From assembly GCA_965230185.1 (NCBI GenBank), contig OZ245995.1:2666001-2730000 (forward strand): a stretch of 64,000 nucleotides of DNA, given 5' to 3'. The notes under the pieces were generated by a model. It had not been told where the DNA came from, did no database searches, and was given only the letters and a program-made list of their open reading frames with translations. Below, piece after piece: positions 17,746-27,640 of this stretch (positions are counted from its first letter, which is position 1; the number at the start of each line of letters is the position of its first letter). This stretch comes from Motiliproteus sp965230185 (lineage in GTDB: Bacteria; Pseudomonadota; Gammaproteobacteria; Pseudomonadales; Balneatricaceae). Position numbers and translations under genes: made by a program.

Positions 17746-19014
17746 TTGCGCTTTAATCTCCTGCAATTACTTAAGGTTCAAATTCCTGTGTCGAACAAAC
17801 ACTTTCCCGGCCTTCCGCTGTTTGATTCCGCTAAGTACTTCAATCTGATACCCAGAAATGATGTGTTTCCTGAACAGTCACCGGCAGTTGAGTCCTTTGT
17901 TTGCAGCATCGGTGTTGAGGGTGTTCTTGATGACTACCGCTATACTAGGGAATTCCTGTCCAGCTACAGTAAAAAGAGTCGGGACACATACGACAAATTC
18001 CGAGGTGACGCTGAAAGGCTTCTACTATGGGCTTGGCTAATCAAAAAGAAGTCGATTGTGGCTTTACGAAGACGCGATCTTGAAGAGTACACGGATTTCG
18101 TAGCCAGGCCCGACGCTCTATGGCAGACAGAGGTCACAGAACGGAGATTTTTAAGTGTAAACGGCATTCGTGAGCCCAATAGGAATTGGCGACCTTTCCG
18201 CACTGCCGGGGCTGGCAAAGGTCGGCTCAACACTAAATCGTGGCAAGGGTTATTTTCCAATCTCAGCGTGTTTTTCAATTACTTGATGGCCGAAGATTAT
18301 GCTCCGGGAAATCATATTCCAATTGTTAAGAAGAACTGCCCTTACCTGAGACAAGAAACTGGTATCAACACCGCTCGGCGCTTGTCTGAGCTGCAATGGG
18401 AATATTTACTCAGCTCTGCGAAATCAATGGCGGATGCTGACTCGCAGCATGAAAGAACCCTTTTTGTAGTTGCCACTCTGAAGTCATTAAAATTGCGCAT
18501 ATCAGAGATATCGGAACGGCCAAGCTGGCTGCCTGTTATGTCTCATTTCCATCGGGATCATGAAGGTAATTGGTGGTTTCGGACTTACGGCAAGGGCTCT
18601 AAAGAACGGGATGTTTCAATATCCAACGAATATCTCGAGTTTCTTCAGCGATACCGCCAGCACAGAGGTCTGACACCCCTGCCCTCCAAGGATTCAACTG
18701 AGCCGGTAGTTGAATCTCGAGTGAAGAATCGCGGCATTGGTAGTCGCCAGTTGCGGAATATTGTCGAGTGCGCTTTGAATGAAGGTTGTCATTCTCTTAT
18801 AAAGGATGGCTTTGGTGTTGAGGCCTCAGAGCTTCGTGCGGCCACCACTCACTGGTTAAGGCACACAGGGGCTTCGATGGAAGTAGCCGCTGGTCGCAAC
18901 CTCGCCCATGTGCAAGCAGACTTAGGGCATGGCAGCATCAGAACCACCGACGAGCTTTATGTCGATTCTGATAATATGGAACGAGCATCAAGCGCTAAAG
19001 ATCAAGGTGTTTAA
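17746..19014 (+). CDS. Tyrosine recombinase / site-specific integrase
   Basis: Up to 422 residues. The catalytic set of the tyrosine recombinases is present: Arg251 (LRISEI), a beta-hairpin Lys in YGKGSKER, His369-x-x-Arg372 (HWLRH), His395 (LGHGSIRTT) and nucleophile Tyr405 (DELYV). The N-terminal half (about 55-185) is the SAM-like core-binding domain. The first codon used here is TTG at 17746; GTG at 17788 is an alternative. Sequence is more AT-rich than the core. It probably mobilised part or all of the following island. It is not XerC/XerD-like in length or N-terminus. Confidence 0.85.
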   Translation: MRFNLLQLLKVQIPVSNKHFPGLPLFDSAKYFNLIPRNDVFPEQSPAVESFVCSIGVEGVLDDYRYTREFLSSYSKKSRDTYDKFRGDAERLLLWAWLIKKKSIVALRRRDLEEYTDFVARPDALWQTEVTERRFLSVNGIREPNRNWRPFRTAGAGKGRLNTKSWQGLFSNLSVFFNYLMAEDYAPGNHIPIVKKNCPYLRQETGINTARRLSELQWEYLLSSAKSMADADSQHERTLFVVATLKSLKLRISEISERPSWLPVMSHFHRDHEGNWWFRTYGKGSKERDVSISNEYLEFLQRYRQHRGLTPLPSKDSTEPVVESRVKNRGIGSRQLRNIVECALNEGCHSLIKDGFGVEASELRAATTHWLRHTGASMEVAAGRNLAHVQADLGHGSIRTTDELYVDSDNMERASSAKDQGV

Positions 19015-19225
19015 CTGAAGAAATTCGAGATCGTTGAACCCGAGATTAATACCAGCTGCATGCTGAAAAGCATATAAAATACAATCATATGTGGCTGTAT
19101 TTGAAAGTTATTTATTGCGCGCGGTAGGTCTAGGTCTGATCTGACATACAGCGTTCGATCCTGCACCTAAAGCAGACCTTCAGAGTCTGGGTGACCAGCA
19201 GGCCTCGAGGGCAGTAAACGACAGA

Positions 19226-19547
19226 TACTGTTGAAAAACTCCAGCCACTACCATGGCTCACAAAACAGACGTGATTGAGCATTCATGAAACCCCAGTGGC
19301 ATAAACGCTATCGAACAACCAGTTCAACCGTAACATGGCTTCATCAAGCAGAGCCCTGATCGGACGCAACGGATGATCAGCTGGCACAAACGTTTCCAGC
19401 TGGATCGTCGTAAACAGAGATTCCTGGAATATATCCTCGCCACGCACTGATGGGCATTCCCGTATAAATTATGGAATCGCCGATTGTACCTGGTCCAGTA
19501 TTCTCAGGGGTGAAAATCCACAGCCTGCTAAGAGTTTTTCAACAGTA
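19226..19547 (-). mobile_element. Internally deleted IS5-type element
   Basis: Perfect 16-bp terminal inverted repeats (TACTGTTGAAAAACTC at 19226-19241 and its complement at 19532-19547) enclose 322 bp, far less than the 1.3-1.5 kb of an active copy. The interior keeps only the transposase start on the minus strand. With both ends intact it could still be moved by a related transposase acting in trans. Confidence 0.75.
19283..19447 (-). pseudogene. IS5-family transposase, N-terminal fragment
   Basis: A 54-codon frame from GTG at 19447 reads VRGEDIFQESLFTTIQLETF and then VPADHPLRPIRALLDEA, the typical N-terminus of IS5-family transposases (MRGED...LFTT...LEDFVPADHPLRPIR). It stops at a TGA created at the deletion point; the whole DDE catalytic domain is absent. 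Confidence 0.75.
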
Positions 19548-19695
19548 CGACACTTTGCGGTCACTCACCACTTGTACAGCATGGCGAAGCCACTGTGTGC
19601 AACTTCGCCTTCTTGGCCCAACCACAACTACAAGCTTGCCTGGAATGGGTGCTGCCAGCCTTAAACTTTTACTGGGATACGGCTCGTTAGTCTTG

Positions 19696-20880
19696 CTACT
19701 TCTTCAAATAAAAAGACGCGATTTCTTGGTCTACCATAGCCGCTCCAGACTTTAGAATATTCAAAGCGTTATCATCAAGCCATGGTATACCTGTGCTTTT
19801 CAGTTCAGTTGAATTGATCTTACCTGCGTGTTCGGCAGTATGTCCTATTCCTTGTCGGCATTGTTCGATTAGGCATTGATAGCCCGGCCTCCAGGGCAAA
19901 AGCTGTGGGAAAATCCGTTTCAGACCTGCCACGATTTGCATGCCGGAAAGGTCAAGGTCGCCAAAGATATACATTGGAAGCTGCATATTGCCTTGCCACA
20001 CTTGTTTAAATAACCGACATCGGTCGGTATCATAATTTTCGGCCATCACCTGTATTTGATAATTATCAGGCGCTCTAATTCGTGGGGTGGCGGCCTTAAA
20101 ACCTTCTGTATAGACGATAAAGTAACTGTCCACACCTGCCCATTCGCCGCTGGCGGCAGCCAGATAAGAGTCTTTGTTTTCCAGTAGCAGAATGCCGTCA
20201 GGTGTTCTGTCTGCCTGAGGAAAACTCACATCCAGTAGCAAAGGGCGTCGACGGATAGTGCCCTCTTCCCAGCCAAACAGGCGTTCCAGCCAGGCCTCCT
20301 TGCCCGCCAGCACCTTGGAGTGGGCATCAAACAGGTAGCTGCTGATTTGATAGCAGGTACTGTTCGGGTACTGATGCAGCAAGGCCGGTATCCGTGTCAG
20401 TCGGTCGAACAGGTCCTGATCACTGTAGCCGTAGCTTTGCAACACCGGTTTATTCAGCAATTCCCGGTCGACAAACGCATGCGGGTGCGCACTGAGCGCC
20501 TGTTGCCAGGCTTTCTGCCGAGGGTTCTCCTGCGGGCGGTCCAGCCAGTCGCGGACACAGGCTTCCGCCTCATTGTTAAAGATCACCTGATAGTTGAGCC
20601 AGGGGGCTTCCACATGGAGGGTCCGTTGGCGTTTCTTTTCCAGCTCGATCAGTCCCCATTGGGCACAGGTTTTCAGTTGATTCCAAAGCAGATCATCGTC
20701 ACCGGGGTGCTCCGGGTCGTGCAGGAGCGCAAAGTGCTTGGCATTGAGCTTGTCGATCAACCGAGTGCTGCGTTCCAGCGCCGACTGCCTATCCAGCTTA
20801 TTCATAAAGCGATGGAACATCTGATAGACCGGCGCTAGGCTGATGCGCTCGTTAATGGCCTCTTTAGTGGGATAATTCAT
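19696..20880 (-). CDS. jetD: Wadjet defence protein JetD (Toprim-like nuclease subunit)
   Basis: 394 residues, last gene of the jetABCD operon, overlapping jetC by 17 bases. The N-terminal half is a DNA-binding/arm region; the C-terminal half (about 205-394) is the Toprim-like fold of the DUF2220 type with the acidic residues Glu234 (LLLENKDSY) and Asp308/Asp310 (FGDLDLSGM). In characterised Wadjet systems JetD nicks or cuts closed circular plasmids after the JetABC loop extruder has measured them, protecting against plasmid transformation. No catalytic residue appears lost. Confidence 0.9.
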   Translation of the reverse strand: MNYPTKEAINERISLAPVYQMFHRFMNKLDRQSALERSTRLIDKLNAKHFALLHDPEHPGDDDLLWNQLKTCAQWGLIELEKKRQRTLHVEAPWLNYQVIFNNEAEACVRDWLDRPQENPRQKAWQQALSAHPHAFVDRELLNKPVLQSYGYSDQDLFDRLTRIPALLHQYPNSTCYQISSYLFDAHSKVLAGKEAWLERLFGWEEGTIRRRPLLLDVSFPQADRTPDGILLLENKDSYLAAASGEWAGVDSYFIVYTEGFKAATPRIRAPDNYQIQVMAENYDTDRCRLFKQVWQGNMQLPMYIFGDLDLSGMQIVAGLKRIFPQLLPWRPGYQCLIEQCRQGIGHTAEHAGKINSTELKSTGIPWLDDNALNILKSGAAMVDQEIASFYLKK

Positions 20881-23800
20881 GGTCTTCTAGGTCCGCCTTA
20901 CCGTCCAATTGCACCAGCATGTCTTCGAAGCTGAGGTTCAGGGTCTGCTGCTCAATGGACTTGGTATCGTGGTGCACCAGTTGCTGGATACGGTCTTTTT
21001 TCAGGGTCCGGTCCGCAATCAACACCCGCGTATCCAGCTCACCCCGCTTGGAGGTGGACTTCACCTTGGTGACCTCAAAGACCTTGTTACACAGTGGCAC
21101 GAAGGCCCCGGACTTCATTGCCGGCACCACAAACAGCACCTGAAGCCCCAGGGTGTCGGCCAAGTAGTTGATCACCTCGTGGGAGCGCTGCTCATCCATC
21201 TTCGCAAAGGATTCGTCGATCAGAACCAGACGCAGGTTGGATTTGGCGTCACCGAATTTAAGCGACGACGACAGGCCGGCGGCACGAATCACATAGCTGG
21301 GGGTCTCCAGTTGCCCCCCAGAGCCGGTTCCGTAGGATTTCAGGGAAATCTCCTGATCTGGCAAGATCTTCAGGATGTCGTAAGTGTAATAGCTGCGGTA
21401 ATCGGCAAACTGCTTGAGTTTGGCAATGGAGCGATCCAGGCTGGCATCATCCCCCTCCCCGATCAGCATCTCTTGTATTTCACAGAAGACCTGTTGACTT
21501 TCATCGGACAACAAGCCCTCTTCGGTGTTGTTGTCATCAAATAGTGGGGTGTCCAGGTTCACCTGACTGGCTTCGACAATCTCTTTTAGGAAGTGGAAGT
21601 ACTCCTGGTAGCGGTCGATAAACTCCCAGTTGAACTTATAGTGTTCCTCGCCGAACCGGTGCTTTTTCAGCTTGTTGTTGAAGGTGCGCAGCTTGTGCGC
21701 CCCATCGTTAACGTTGTTGTAGATCTGATGGCAAAGGTGAGTAATGAAGGTTTCGTTAAATTTGTTGCTGAGATCCTTCAGCTCCCGTTCGTGCTTGGCC
21801 AGAATGTCATTGACCAGCTGGTTGTAGTGTTCATCGATCTCCTTGCCAAGTAAGCAAAGCGCTTGAAAGAGCTTACATAGTTCGACTATTTCATTGGGTA
21901 AGGAGCCTGTCAGCTGGCTACCGTCCAGGGACAGGCCACGCAAGCGCATCACATTAAATTCCTTGATCAGATCACGAATGCGGTTCTGAACGTTCACGTG
22001 TTGCGCGGTGTAACGCACCTTCTCTTCCACGGGGAAGGCGCGCTCTTCTGTGTCTTTATCCAGCTGCGCATCGACCCGGTCAATGATGGCTTCAACCTGA
22101 TAGGTGGTGTCGTGGGCCTCAAATTCCAGTAATAGGTTCATCTCGGCGTCCTGGCGTGCTTCATAAACACCGATCTCCCGCGTCAGGTCGCTGATCTCTT
22201 CATTTTCCAACCGGTCAGCGTTGCTGGTGGCCACGGCGGCTTTTTTAGTCAGCTCTTCAATGCTGACTTCAAGGGCATCCAATTTTTCGCTCAGATCACT
22301 GATCTGCTGGTCGATGTCGGCGTATTCGCTCTCGGCCAGCTGCTTTTCAACCTCTTCGAGGGTGTGCTGCAACTCGCTAAGTTTCTTACTGATGTCGAAG
22401 ATGGCGTTGACCGGCTTTTCCAGACTGAGTGGTTGAAGCGCATTAAGGCCGTCGACCCAGAGCTTGATGCAGCGATATTGTTCGTCGAACTGTGTCAGCT
22501 CTTGGTGAAGCTGCTCCAGGTGCTTTTTCTTGGCATTCAGGGCGCGTTGCCGGGCTTGCTTACCGAACACCAGATCGGTGAGTTGTAAATTGTTGACCCG
22601 GTAAATGAAACCACCGGTGGATTGGCCGTTGGCCATCAATCCGCGTGGGGTGCGCTTGAGTTCTTCGAAGCTCTTGACCTGTGCAACATTGCCGAAGGCC
22701 ACTAGCATAAAGCTTTCAGCCAGGGCGTGGGTGAACTGCATCAGGTTGACGATGGAGTTGCTGGGGGCGCTGTAGCTGTAGGCACGTTGCTGGGCGTATT
22801 CGCCCTGGATAATCTGGGCACGGCTCAAGCCGTGTTTACGCAGCAGGCGGACCGCCTGCTCTTCAAAGTCGGGGTTAACCAGAATACCGAAACGGCGATT
22901 GCCGACAATGCCTTCGATCGCCAGCTGCCAATGAGGGTCGGAGACTTCGATATGGTCACACAGTACCCGCGCATCGGCCTCCGGATAGCGGTCATGCAGT
23001 AGCGCCAGCGCTTTACGGGTATCGGTTGGGTAAGTGATCCGATTACTGCCCTCCATCCGCTCGATTTCCAGCTTCAGCGCTTTGTGCTGATTAGCCAGGG
23101 TGTTGCGCTGCTGTTCGGTTTGGAACTGTTGGCGTCCCAAGGCTTCACGCTCGGTGGTTACCTTGTCGGTGAGGCGCTGATAAGCCTGATCAATTTCCCG
23201 TGCCGGGGTCTGGATGTTGATCAGCTGCGCCAACTGGGCTTCGCGCACCATTACATTGACGTCAATCGCTTCCAGCGGGTCGTGTTCCAGTAGCGGAGTA
23301 AACAGCCGCTGCCAGCTGGCCTGTTCCTCCTGGGGCAGCCAGCTAAGCGCTTGGCTGTCATTTTGCGTCAGCAACTGGCGCAAGCCAGAAACCTGCTGGT
23401 AGTTCTTGCCACGGTTAGCCTCGGCGATAAGCAGCTCCGTGCCCGCCGTTCCCAGATCGCTTTTGTTCTGCTGGATCGTTGCCAGGGTGCTTTCCTTGCG
23501 CGCCAATAGCGGCATGCCCTGCGCCTTGATCTTAAGAATTTCCAGGCGATCGGCCACTCCCTCCTTTTCCTGCTTGAGGCGGTTACCGTCGACGGTCGCG
23601 GCACTGGCTTCGTTTCGTAGTCGCTGACACTGTTTTTTGGTGGCTGCGAGCACTGTGGACTTGGCCTTGAGGATGACAGTGAAGTCCTCGTACATGCCGG
23701 CGCGCTGGCGCCACATGCTTTTGATCAGTCCCTTGAGGCGCCCCTGGGCATCCTCTACCAGTTTCAGGCCGTTACGAATAAACTGGGCGTCCCGGCGCAT

Positions 23801-24571
23801 GCTGTCGATATTGCGCATCATGGTGGCGACATGGCGAATCGGATCGCTGAGATCCTTGGGCTCCAGAATCACTTGCCGGACAAACTCGTCCAGGTCATTG
23901 GTTTTCTTGTAGGCCATAAAGTTGGCAAACTGTTTGGCTGCCGCTTCCGCCTCCTTGACGTTAACGGCCTTTTTACCCTGAAAGGCACCGTACAGCATGG
24001 CTAGGTAGTCGCCCTTGTTCTGTGCCGGGCGCAGTGTTAGGCGTGGGTAGTTTCGTTTGAGGTGCGCCAGCGCCTGGGACACCTTAACCGAGGAACGCAC
24101 GCCATCCTGTTCCTGGATGAAGTGATCGATCGAAAGCTGGGCCTCAGGCACGATCAGCATTAAACGCTCGTTCTCTTTGGCGGCACGCCGAGTACCAGAT
24201 TCCTCCAGGTCTGCCGAAACGGCGAAGACTGCGCTGAACGGCTCACCGACTTCGCCGGTATCGGGCACAAAGACGCCGATAATGTAGCCGCTACAGTAAT
24301 AGGGCCGTGCAAAGCTGGTCTCGTCGCAGCCGAGGATGTAAGACGCCAGGGTGCGGGTGGTTTTGTTGCGGCTTTGCTGGGAAGCTTCGTCCTGGCCGGG
24401 GTTGTATTGAAACAAGCCCGCCTTGGCGGCGGTCATCAGGGTCTGAATGGCATCGAGCAAGGTGGTTTTGCCGGTTCCCGAGGGGCCGGTGACCAGATTG
24501 ACGCCGTCGAAGGCGTAATCACGGTTGTCCAGGTTGGCCCAGTTAATCAGGCCGATTTGCGCTAATCGCAT
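20864..24571 (-). CDS. jetC: Wadjet defence protein JetC (SMC/MukB-like ATPase)
   Basis: 1235 residues. ABC-type head split between the ends: Walker A GPSGTGKTT (residues 29-37), then long coiled-coil arms with a hinge-like globular part near 530-640 (HIEVSDPHWQLAIEGIVGNR), then signature-like SYGTGSGGQLETPSYV and Walker B LVLIDESFAKMDE (about 1115-1130). It is the loop-extruding motor of the complex, analogous to MukB/MksB. Ribosome-site quality is modest, but the start fits the conserved MRLAQIGLINWANLD opening. Spaced 21 bases after jetB. Confidence 0.93.
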   Translation of the reverse strand: MRLAQIGLINWANLDNRDYAFDGVNLVTGPSGTGKTTLLDAIQTLMTAAKAGLFQYNPGQDEASQQSRNKTTRTLASYILGCDETSFARPYYCSGYIIGVFVPDTGEVGEPFSAVFAVSADLEESGTRRAAKENERLMLIVPEAQLSIDHFIQEQDGVRSSVKVSQALAHLKRNYPRLTLRPAQNKGDYLAMLYGAFQGKKAVNVKEAEAAAKQFANFMAYKKTNDLDEFVRQVILEPKDLSDPIRHVATMMRNIDSMRRDAQFIRNGLKLVEDAQGRLKGLIKSMWRQRAGMYEDFTVILKAKSTVLAATKKQCQRLRNEASAATVDGNRLKQEKEGVADRLEILKIKAQGMPLLARKESTLATIQQNKSDLGTAGTELLIAEANRGKNYQQVSGLRQLLTQNDSQALSWLPQEEQASWQRLFTPLLEHDPLEAIDVNVMVREAQLAQLINIQTPAREIDQAYQRLTDKVTTEREALGRQQFQTEQQRNTLANQHKALKLEIERMEGSNRITYPTDTRKALALLHDRYPEADARVLCDHIEVSDPHWQLAIEGIVGNRRFGILVNPDFEEQAVRLLRKHGLSRAQIIQGEYAQQRAYSYSAPSNSIVNLMQFTHALAESFMLVAFGNVAQVKSFEELKRTPRGLMANGQSTGGFIYRVNNLQLTDLVFGKQARQRALNAKKKHLEQLHQELTQFDEQYRCIKLWVDGLNALQPLSLEKPVNAIFDISKKLSELQHTLEEVEKQLAESEYADIDQQISDLSEKLDALEVSIEELTKKAAVATSNADRLENEEISDLTREIGVYEARQDAEMNLLLEFEAHDTTYQVEAIIDRVDAQLDKDTEERAFPVEEKVRYTAQHVNVQNRIRDLIKEFNVMRLRGLSLDGSQLTGSLPNEIVELCKLFQALCLLGKEIDEHYNQLVNDILAKHERELKDLSNKFNETFITHLCHQIYNNVNDGAHKLRTFNNKLKKHRFGEEHYKFNWEFIDRYQEYFHFLKEIVEASQVNLDTPLFDDNNTEEGLLSDESQQVFCEIQEMLIGEGDDASLDRSIAKLKQFADYRSYYTYDILKILPDQEISLKSYGTGSGGQLETPSYVIRAAGLSSSLKFGDAKSNLRLVLIDESFAKMDEQRSHEVINYLADTLGLQVLFVVPAMKSGAFVPLCNKVFEVTKVKSTSKRGELDTRVLIADRTLKKDRIQQLVHHDTKSIEQQTLNLSFEDMLVQLDGKADLEDHELSH

Positions 24572-24592
24572 GATGGTTTCCCTCTTACTCGG

Positions 24593-25366
24593 TTAGGCGC
24601 TAAACAGGCTGGGACGGGTGGCCGTGGCCAGATTGGTCAATTCATCGGCCTCCACCAGCTCGTCAGGGTCGTCTTGGGTTTCGGGCTCTGCGGCGTGTGG
24701 CTCATCCTCTTTGGGAACCGGGGTGATGACGCCCAAGGTTTGACGGGTGGCCGCCACCACGCTGCCCAGCACCACTTTCAACACCACCGGTGAAATCGAC
24801 ACCAGTGAATCGCTGTCGTCGAATTTGCCCATCTGGTGAATGATCCGCAGCTTCTTCAGGGTTTTGAAGGAGCGTTCCCGTTCGGTATCGGAGCTGTTCA
24901 TGGGGCGCTTCATCACCGATTCGAAGCGGGTATAGATCGCCTCCAGGGACAATACCGCCAACGCATGCTCGTTCAGCTGGCCTTCTTGGGCAGCCTCCTC
25001 GTACAGCAGGCGCAGGGTGAGCAGCAGCCCTTTCTCTTCGATGTTGATCTTGCGTTGAATCACCTGACCGAGGCCGGTGGGCAACTCCTCCGGTTCCCCC
25101 TCCCCTGGCACATGGGCGCCGGGCGGATAGGCGATGATGCAGCCGATCTGTTCATCCCAGTGCACGGCCACACACATCAGGCGCAGGTATTCGTCGATCA
25201 CCTCCTGCATCATGACGTACTGATCGTACAGCTGGCGGTCTTTTTCGGTGACGGTGCGGAGGATGATCTGGCGATCGAGCAGGCGCAGGACCACGCTTTG
25301 AAACTCGCCCAAGGTCAGTTCTTTGCGCTCTAGCACGTTGACCAATAGATCGGTGAACAGGTTCAC
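24593..25366 (-). CDS. jetB: Wadjet defence protein JetB (MukE/MksE-like, DUF4194)
   Basis: 257 residues. Acidic, largely helical winged-helix protein of the kleisin-associated type, equivalent to MukE/MksE. The segment HALAVLSLEAIYTRFESVMKR and the late FKTLKKLRIIHQMGKFDDSD wing are characteristic. The C-terminal 40 residues are very acidic (EPETQDDPDELVEADE). It follows jetA by 12 bases. Alone it has no enzymatic role; it links the kleisin JetA to the ATPase heads. Confidence 0.88.
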   Translation of the reverse strand: MNLFTDLLVNVLERKELTLGEFQSVVLRLLDRQIILRTVTEKDRQLYDQYVMMQEVIDEYLRLMCVAVHWDEQIGCIIAYPPGAHVPGEGEPEELPTGLGQVIQRKINIEEKGLLLTLRLLYEEAAQEGQLNEHALAVLSLEAIYTRFESVMKRPMNSSDTERERSFKTLKKLRIIHQMGKFDDSDSLVSISPVVLKVVLGSVVAATRQTLGVITPVPKEDEPHAAEPETQDDPDELVEADELTNLATATRPSLFSA

Positions 25367-25378
25367 GGGCCTCTCCTT

Positions 25379-26878
25379 TTACGGGCCGACATACTCCAAC
25401 TCGATGTTGGGGCCGGTATAGAATTCGGTTTCCACCTGTTCGCTCAGGTGTGTGGCTTTAAACAACGGCTTGCCTTGCGGGTCGGTGACCGTCACGTTGG
25501 CCAGGGACATGGCGTTTAACGTGTACACCAGAGATTTGGTATCAACAATCTGAAGTTGGTTAAGCTTGATGCGCCGGCTGCTGGCCAACTGCTGGTGGAC
25601 GAATGCTTTGATGGCGTTGGTTTCAAAATAGAACAGTTTGTGAATCGCTTTGCGCAACAGCGCATCGCGTAGGTCCGCTTCACTGATTTCGCCTTGTTCG
25701 AGCAGCAAGGTCTGCTCTTTAGGTTTTCGTAAACGAAACTCCGGTTTCACCTTGGCCGGATCGATCAGACCGATACAGAGCTGTTCGCCCATCGCGCTGG
25801 TATACAGAATGGTATCGACGCGCTGGGCTTCCAGTGCCCGGAACCCCTGCACGATATTGAAGATGGAGTCACTGTGGCCAGTTTGAAAATGGATCCGACC
25901 CAAGTAATCAAAATGGTGTTTGGCCCGACTGATAAAGGAGTTCAGCTCGTGCCGCAACTCCGGCAGTTTCACTTCACAGGCGGCATCCACATGGCGCTCG
26001 ATCCGCTCCAGCGCCCAGTTAAGAATGGAGTCGCAGCCCTGCTCTTTGCGGATATAGCCGTGGCGTACCCGCAACTGTTGTTCGATGCCGAGTTTAACCC
26101 GGGCCGGCAATTCGCGCAGGTCGTTGACCCGCTCCAGGATTTCATTACGGTACAGCTCGATACTGTCGTGGTTAAAGCGGGCGGAGATGTCGGGCATAAA
26201 CCGCTCGGTCATGAATTCGATAAAGTTGGCACCGGCGGCCTTGGCCTCCTCCATCTCCTTGTTCAAAGCCTGGATAAGTTCGCGGCGGTGGTTGGCGATC
26301 TCGCTGATGGCGTCGTTGAAATCGTTGACCACGTTGGCGGAATATTTAGCCGCAATCATCAAGTCTTCCACGTCCGGGGCGATCAGCCCCCGCTCGGGCG
26401 GTGACTCGCCGGTTAGTCGGTCAATCTGGGTCAGTTGGTTTTGCAGGTGGGTTAAGGTGCTGCGGGTGTTTTCGGTTTTGGTGATGATGTCTTGGCTGTT
26501 GGCGGCCAGGGCGGCGGCAAAGCGGCGCCCCACCCCGCTCATGCGAAAGGCGATGGTCATGCGCCCGCTGTCTTGGTACTGCTCGATCCAGCCGCAATCG
26601 CGCAACCGGTTAAACATCCAGGTGGCTTTTTGGCGATCGGTTTCGAACCGCTGCCCGACCTCTTCGCCGTCCAGCTCCGGGGCATCGCGGATGGCGCCAG
26701 CAAAGATCTCGATCAGGTCTTTACGGTTGAGGTGGTAATTGTAGTCGGCTTCCGGGCCATTCAAGCGCCAGTGCAAATGACGGATGCAGCTGACGGCCCA
26801 TTCGCGGTACTTGCCTGTGAGCGGCAAAAAGAGATCGGCCTGATCCCCGGTGAAAAACGCAGTGTTGAAATCCTTCAT
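25379..26878 (-). CDS. jetA: Wadjet defence protein JetA (MukF/MksF-like kleisin)
   Basis: 499 residues, first gene of the operon. N-terminal winged-helix region (about 1-115), a long helical middle, and a C-terminal winged helix, as in MukF/MksF kleisins that bridge the two JetC heads. Its N-terminus (MKDFNTAFFTGDQADLF) does not look like the DUF3375 JetA of type I systems, so a type II assignment is more likely, though I cannot settle it by eye. The start has AGGAG 5 bases upstream, overlapping no other gene. Upstream 380 bases hold the promoter. Confidence 0.88.
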   Translation of the reverse strand: MKDFNTAFFTGDQADLFLPLTGKYREWAVSCIRHLHWRLNGPEADYNYHLNRKDLIEIFAGAIRDAPELDGEEVGQRFETDRQKATWMFNRLRDCGWIEQYQDSGRMTIAFRMSGVGRRFAAALAANSQDIITKTENTRSTLTHLQNQLTQIDRLTGESPPERGLIAPDVEDLMIAAKYSANVVNDFNDAISEIANHRRELIQALNKEMEEAKAAGANFIEFMTERFMPDISARFNHDSIELYRNEILERVNDLRELPARVKLGIEQQLRVRHGYIRKEQGCDSILNWALERIERHVDAACEVKLPELRHELNSFISRAKHHFDYLGRIHFQTGHSDSIFNIVQGFRALEAQRVDTILYTSAMGEQLCIGLIDPAKVKPEFRLRKPKEQTLLLEQGEISEADLRDALLRKAIHKLFYFETNAIKAFVHQQLASSRRIKLNQLQIVDTKSLVYTLNAMSLANVTVTDPQGKPLFKATHLSEQVETEFYTGPNIELEYVGP

Positions 26879-27258
26879 CGCTCCTGTCCATGGATAAAGC
26901 GCGGTCTTTCCTCAGATGGTCACATCCTGTGTTAGCGCTAGCGAAGTGAGGCGTTTATCTTTCTCGATTGAAAGTAAGCCTTACTCATATTGGAGTGACC
27001 AATACAATTAAGCCAGACGGAGTATCATCGCATATTTACAGCCTCAGTCTGAATAGGAACTGAATGGCCTCTCCTGGCCGACTGGGGCGATTAATTGGAA
27101 AAGCGGATCAGTGGCAGCTCCCTGGGCTTCATCGGGCACAGTCTGTCAGGTCAAGTCTAAGCTACTACAATTGAGCGCCGTATTCGCATGCGATTATATA
27201 TCCAGCAACCAAAAATCCGTTTAAATAACATTATTACGGATTATGTTTTTGCGGTTTT
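26879..27258. other. Intergenic region between jetA and the broken integrase
   Basis: Divergent upstream region of jetABCD and of the integrase remnant. It contains a GCGCTAGCG-rich palindromic patch near 26935 and an AT-rich patch just before 27259, but no box that I can assign with confidence. No open frame of note. Confidence 0.4.
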
Positions 27259-27580
27259 ATGAGGTTATGTATGCCCAAATCCGGACAAGCGCGCGTCCCT
27301 GCCCCCGATCAGCAGCGCCATTTGTTTGACGTGATCCAGGATCATCGTCATTCCGAAAAGAACACCGCTATCATGATGATTAGTTACCGGCTTGGTCTAC
27401 GCACTCAGGAGATCGCACTCCTTCAGGTCAAGGAAGTCGCCAAACTCAACGGGACGGCACCGATTTTAAGCTACTTGAAGAAATGAGCCTTCCGGCGGTC
27501 TATACCAAAGGCGCCGACGCGATGGGCCGATCAAAATCTGATTACAAGCTGAAAATGAGAACTTCCAGAGAACAAACCTG
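27259..27580 (+). pseudogene. Broken site-specific integrase (N-terminal remnant)
   Basis: The frame opens with MPKSGQARVPAPDQQRHLF (ATG at 27271 likely) and runs to GLRTQEIALLQVKEVAKLNG, the N-terminus of a family of genomic-island tyrosine recombinases. The frame stops at 27484-27486, but the expected continuation MSLPAVYTKGADAMGRSKS resumes at 27483 in another frame, so a one-base loss has frameshifted the gene. The remainder, including all catalytic residues, is cut off by the IS element at 27581. Confidence 0.6.
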
Positions 27581-27640
27581 TGGACTTCCCCTAACTGACT
27601 AGACACTCCTGACGTTACAATTGAGGCTCAGGAGGTCTCC

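Noticed and set aside
17761..17800. tRNA T-arm-like GGTTCAAATTCC near the recombinase start
   Set aside because: No acceptor or anticodon stems can be folded around it; it lies within the coding frame.
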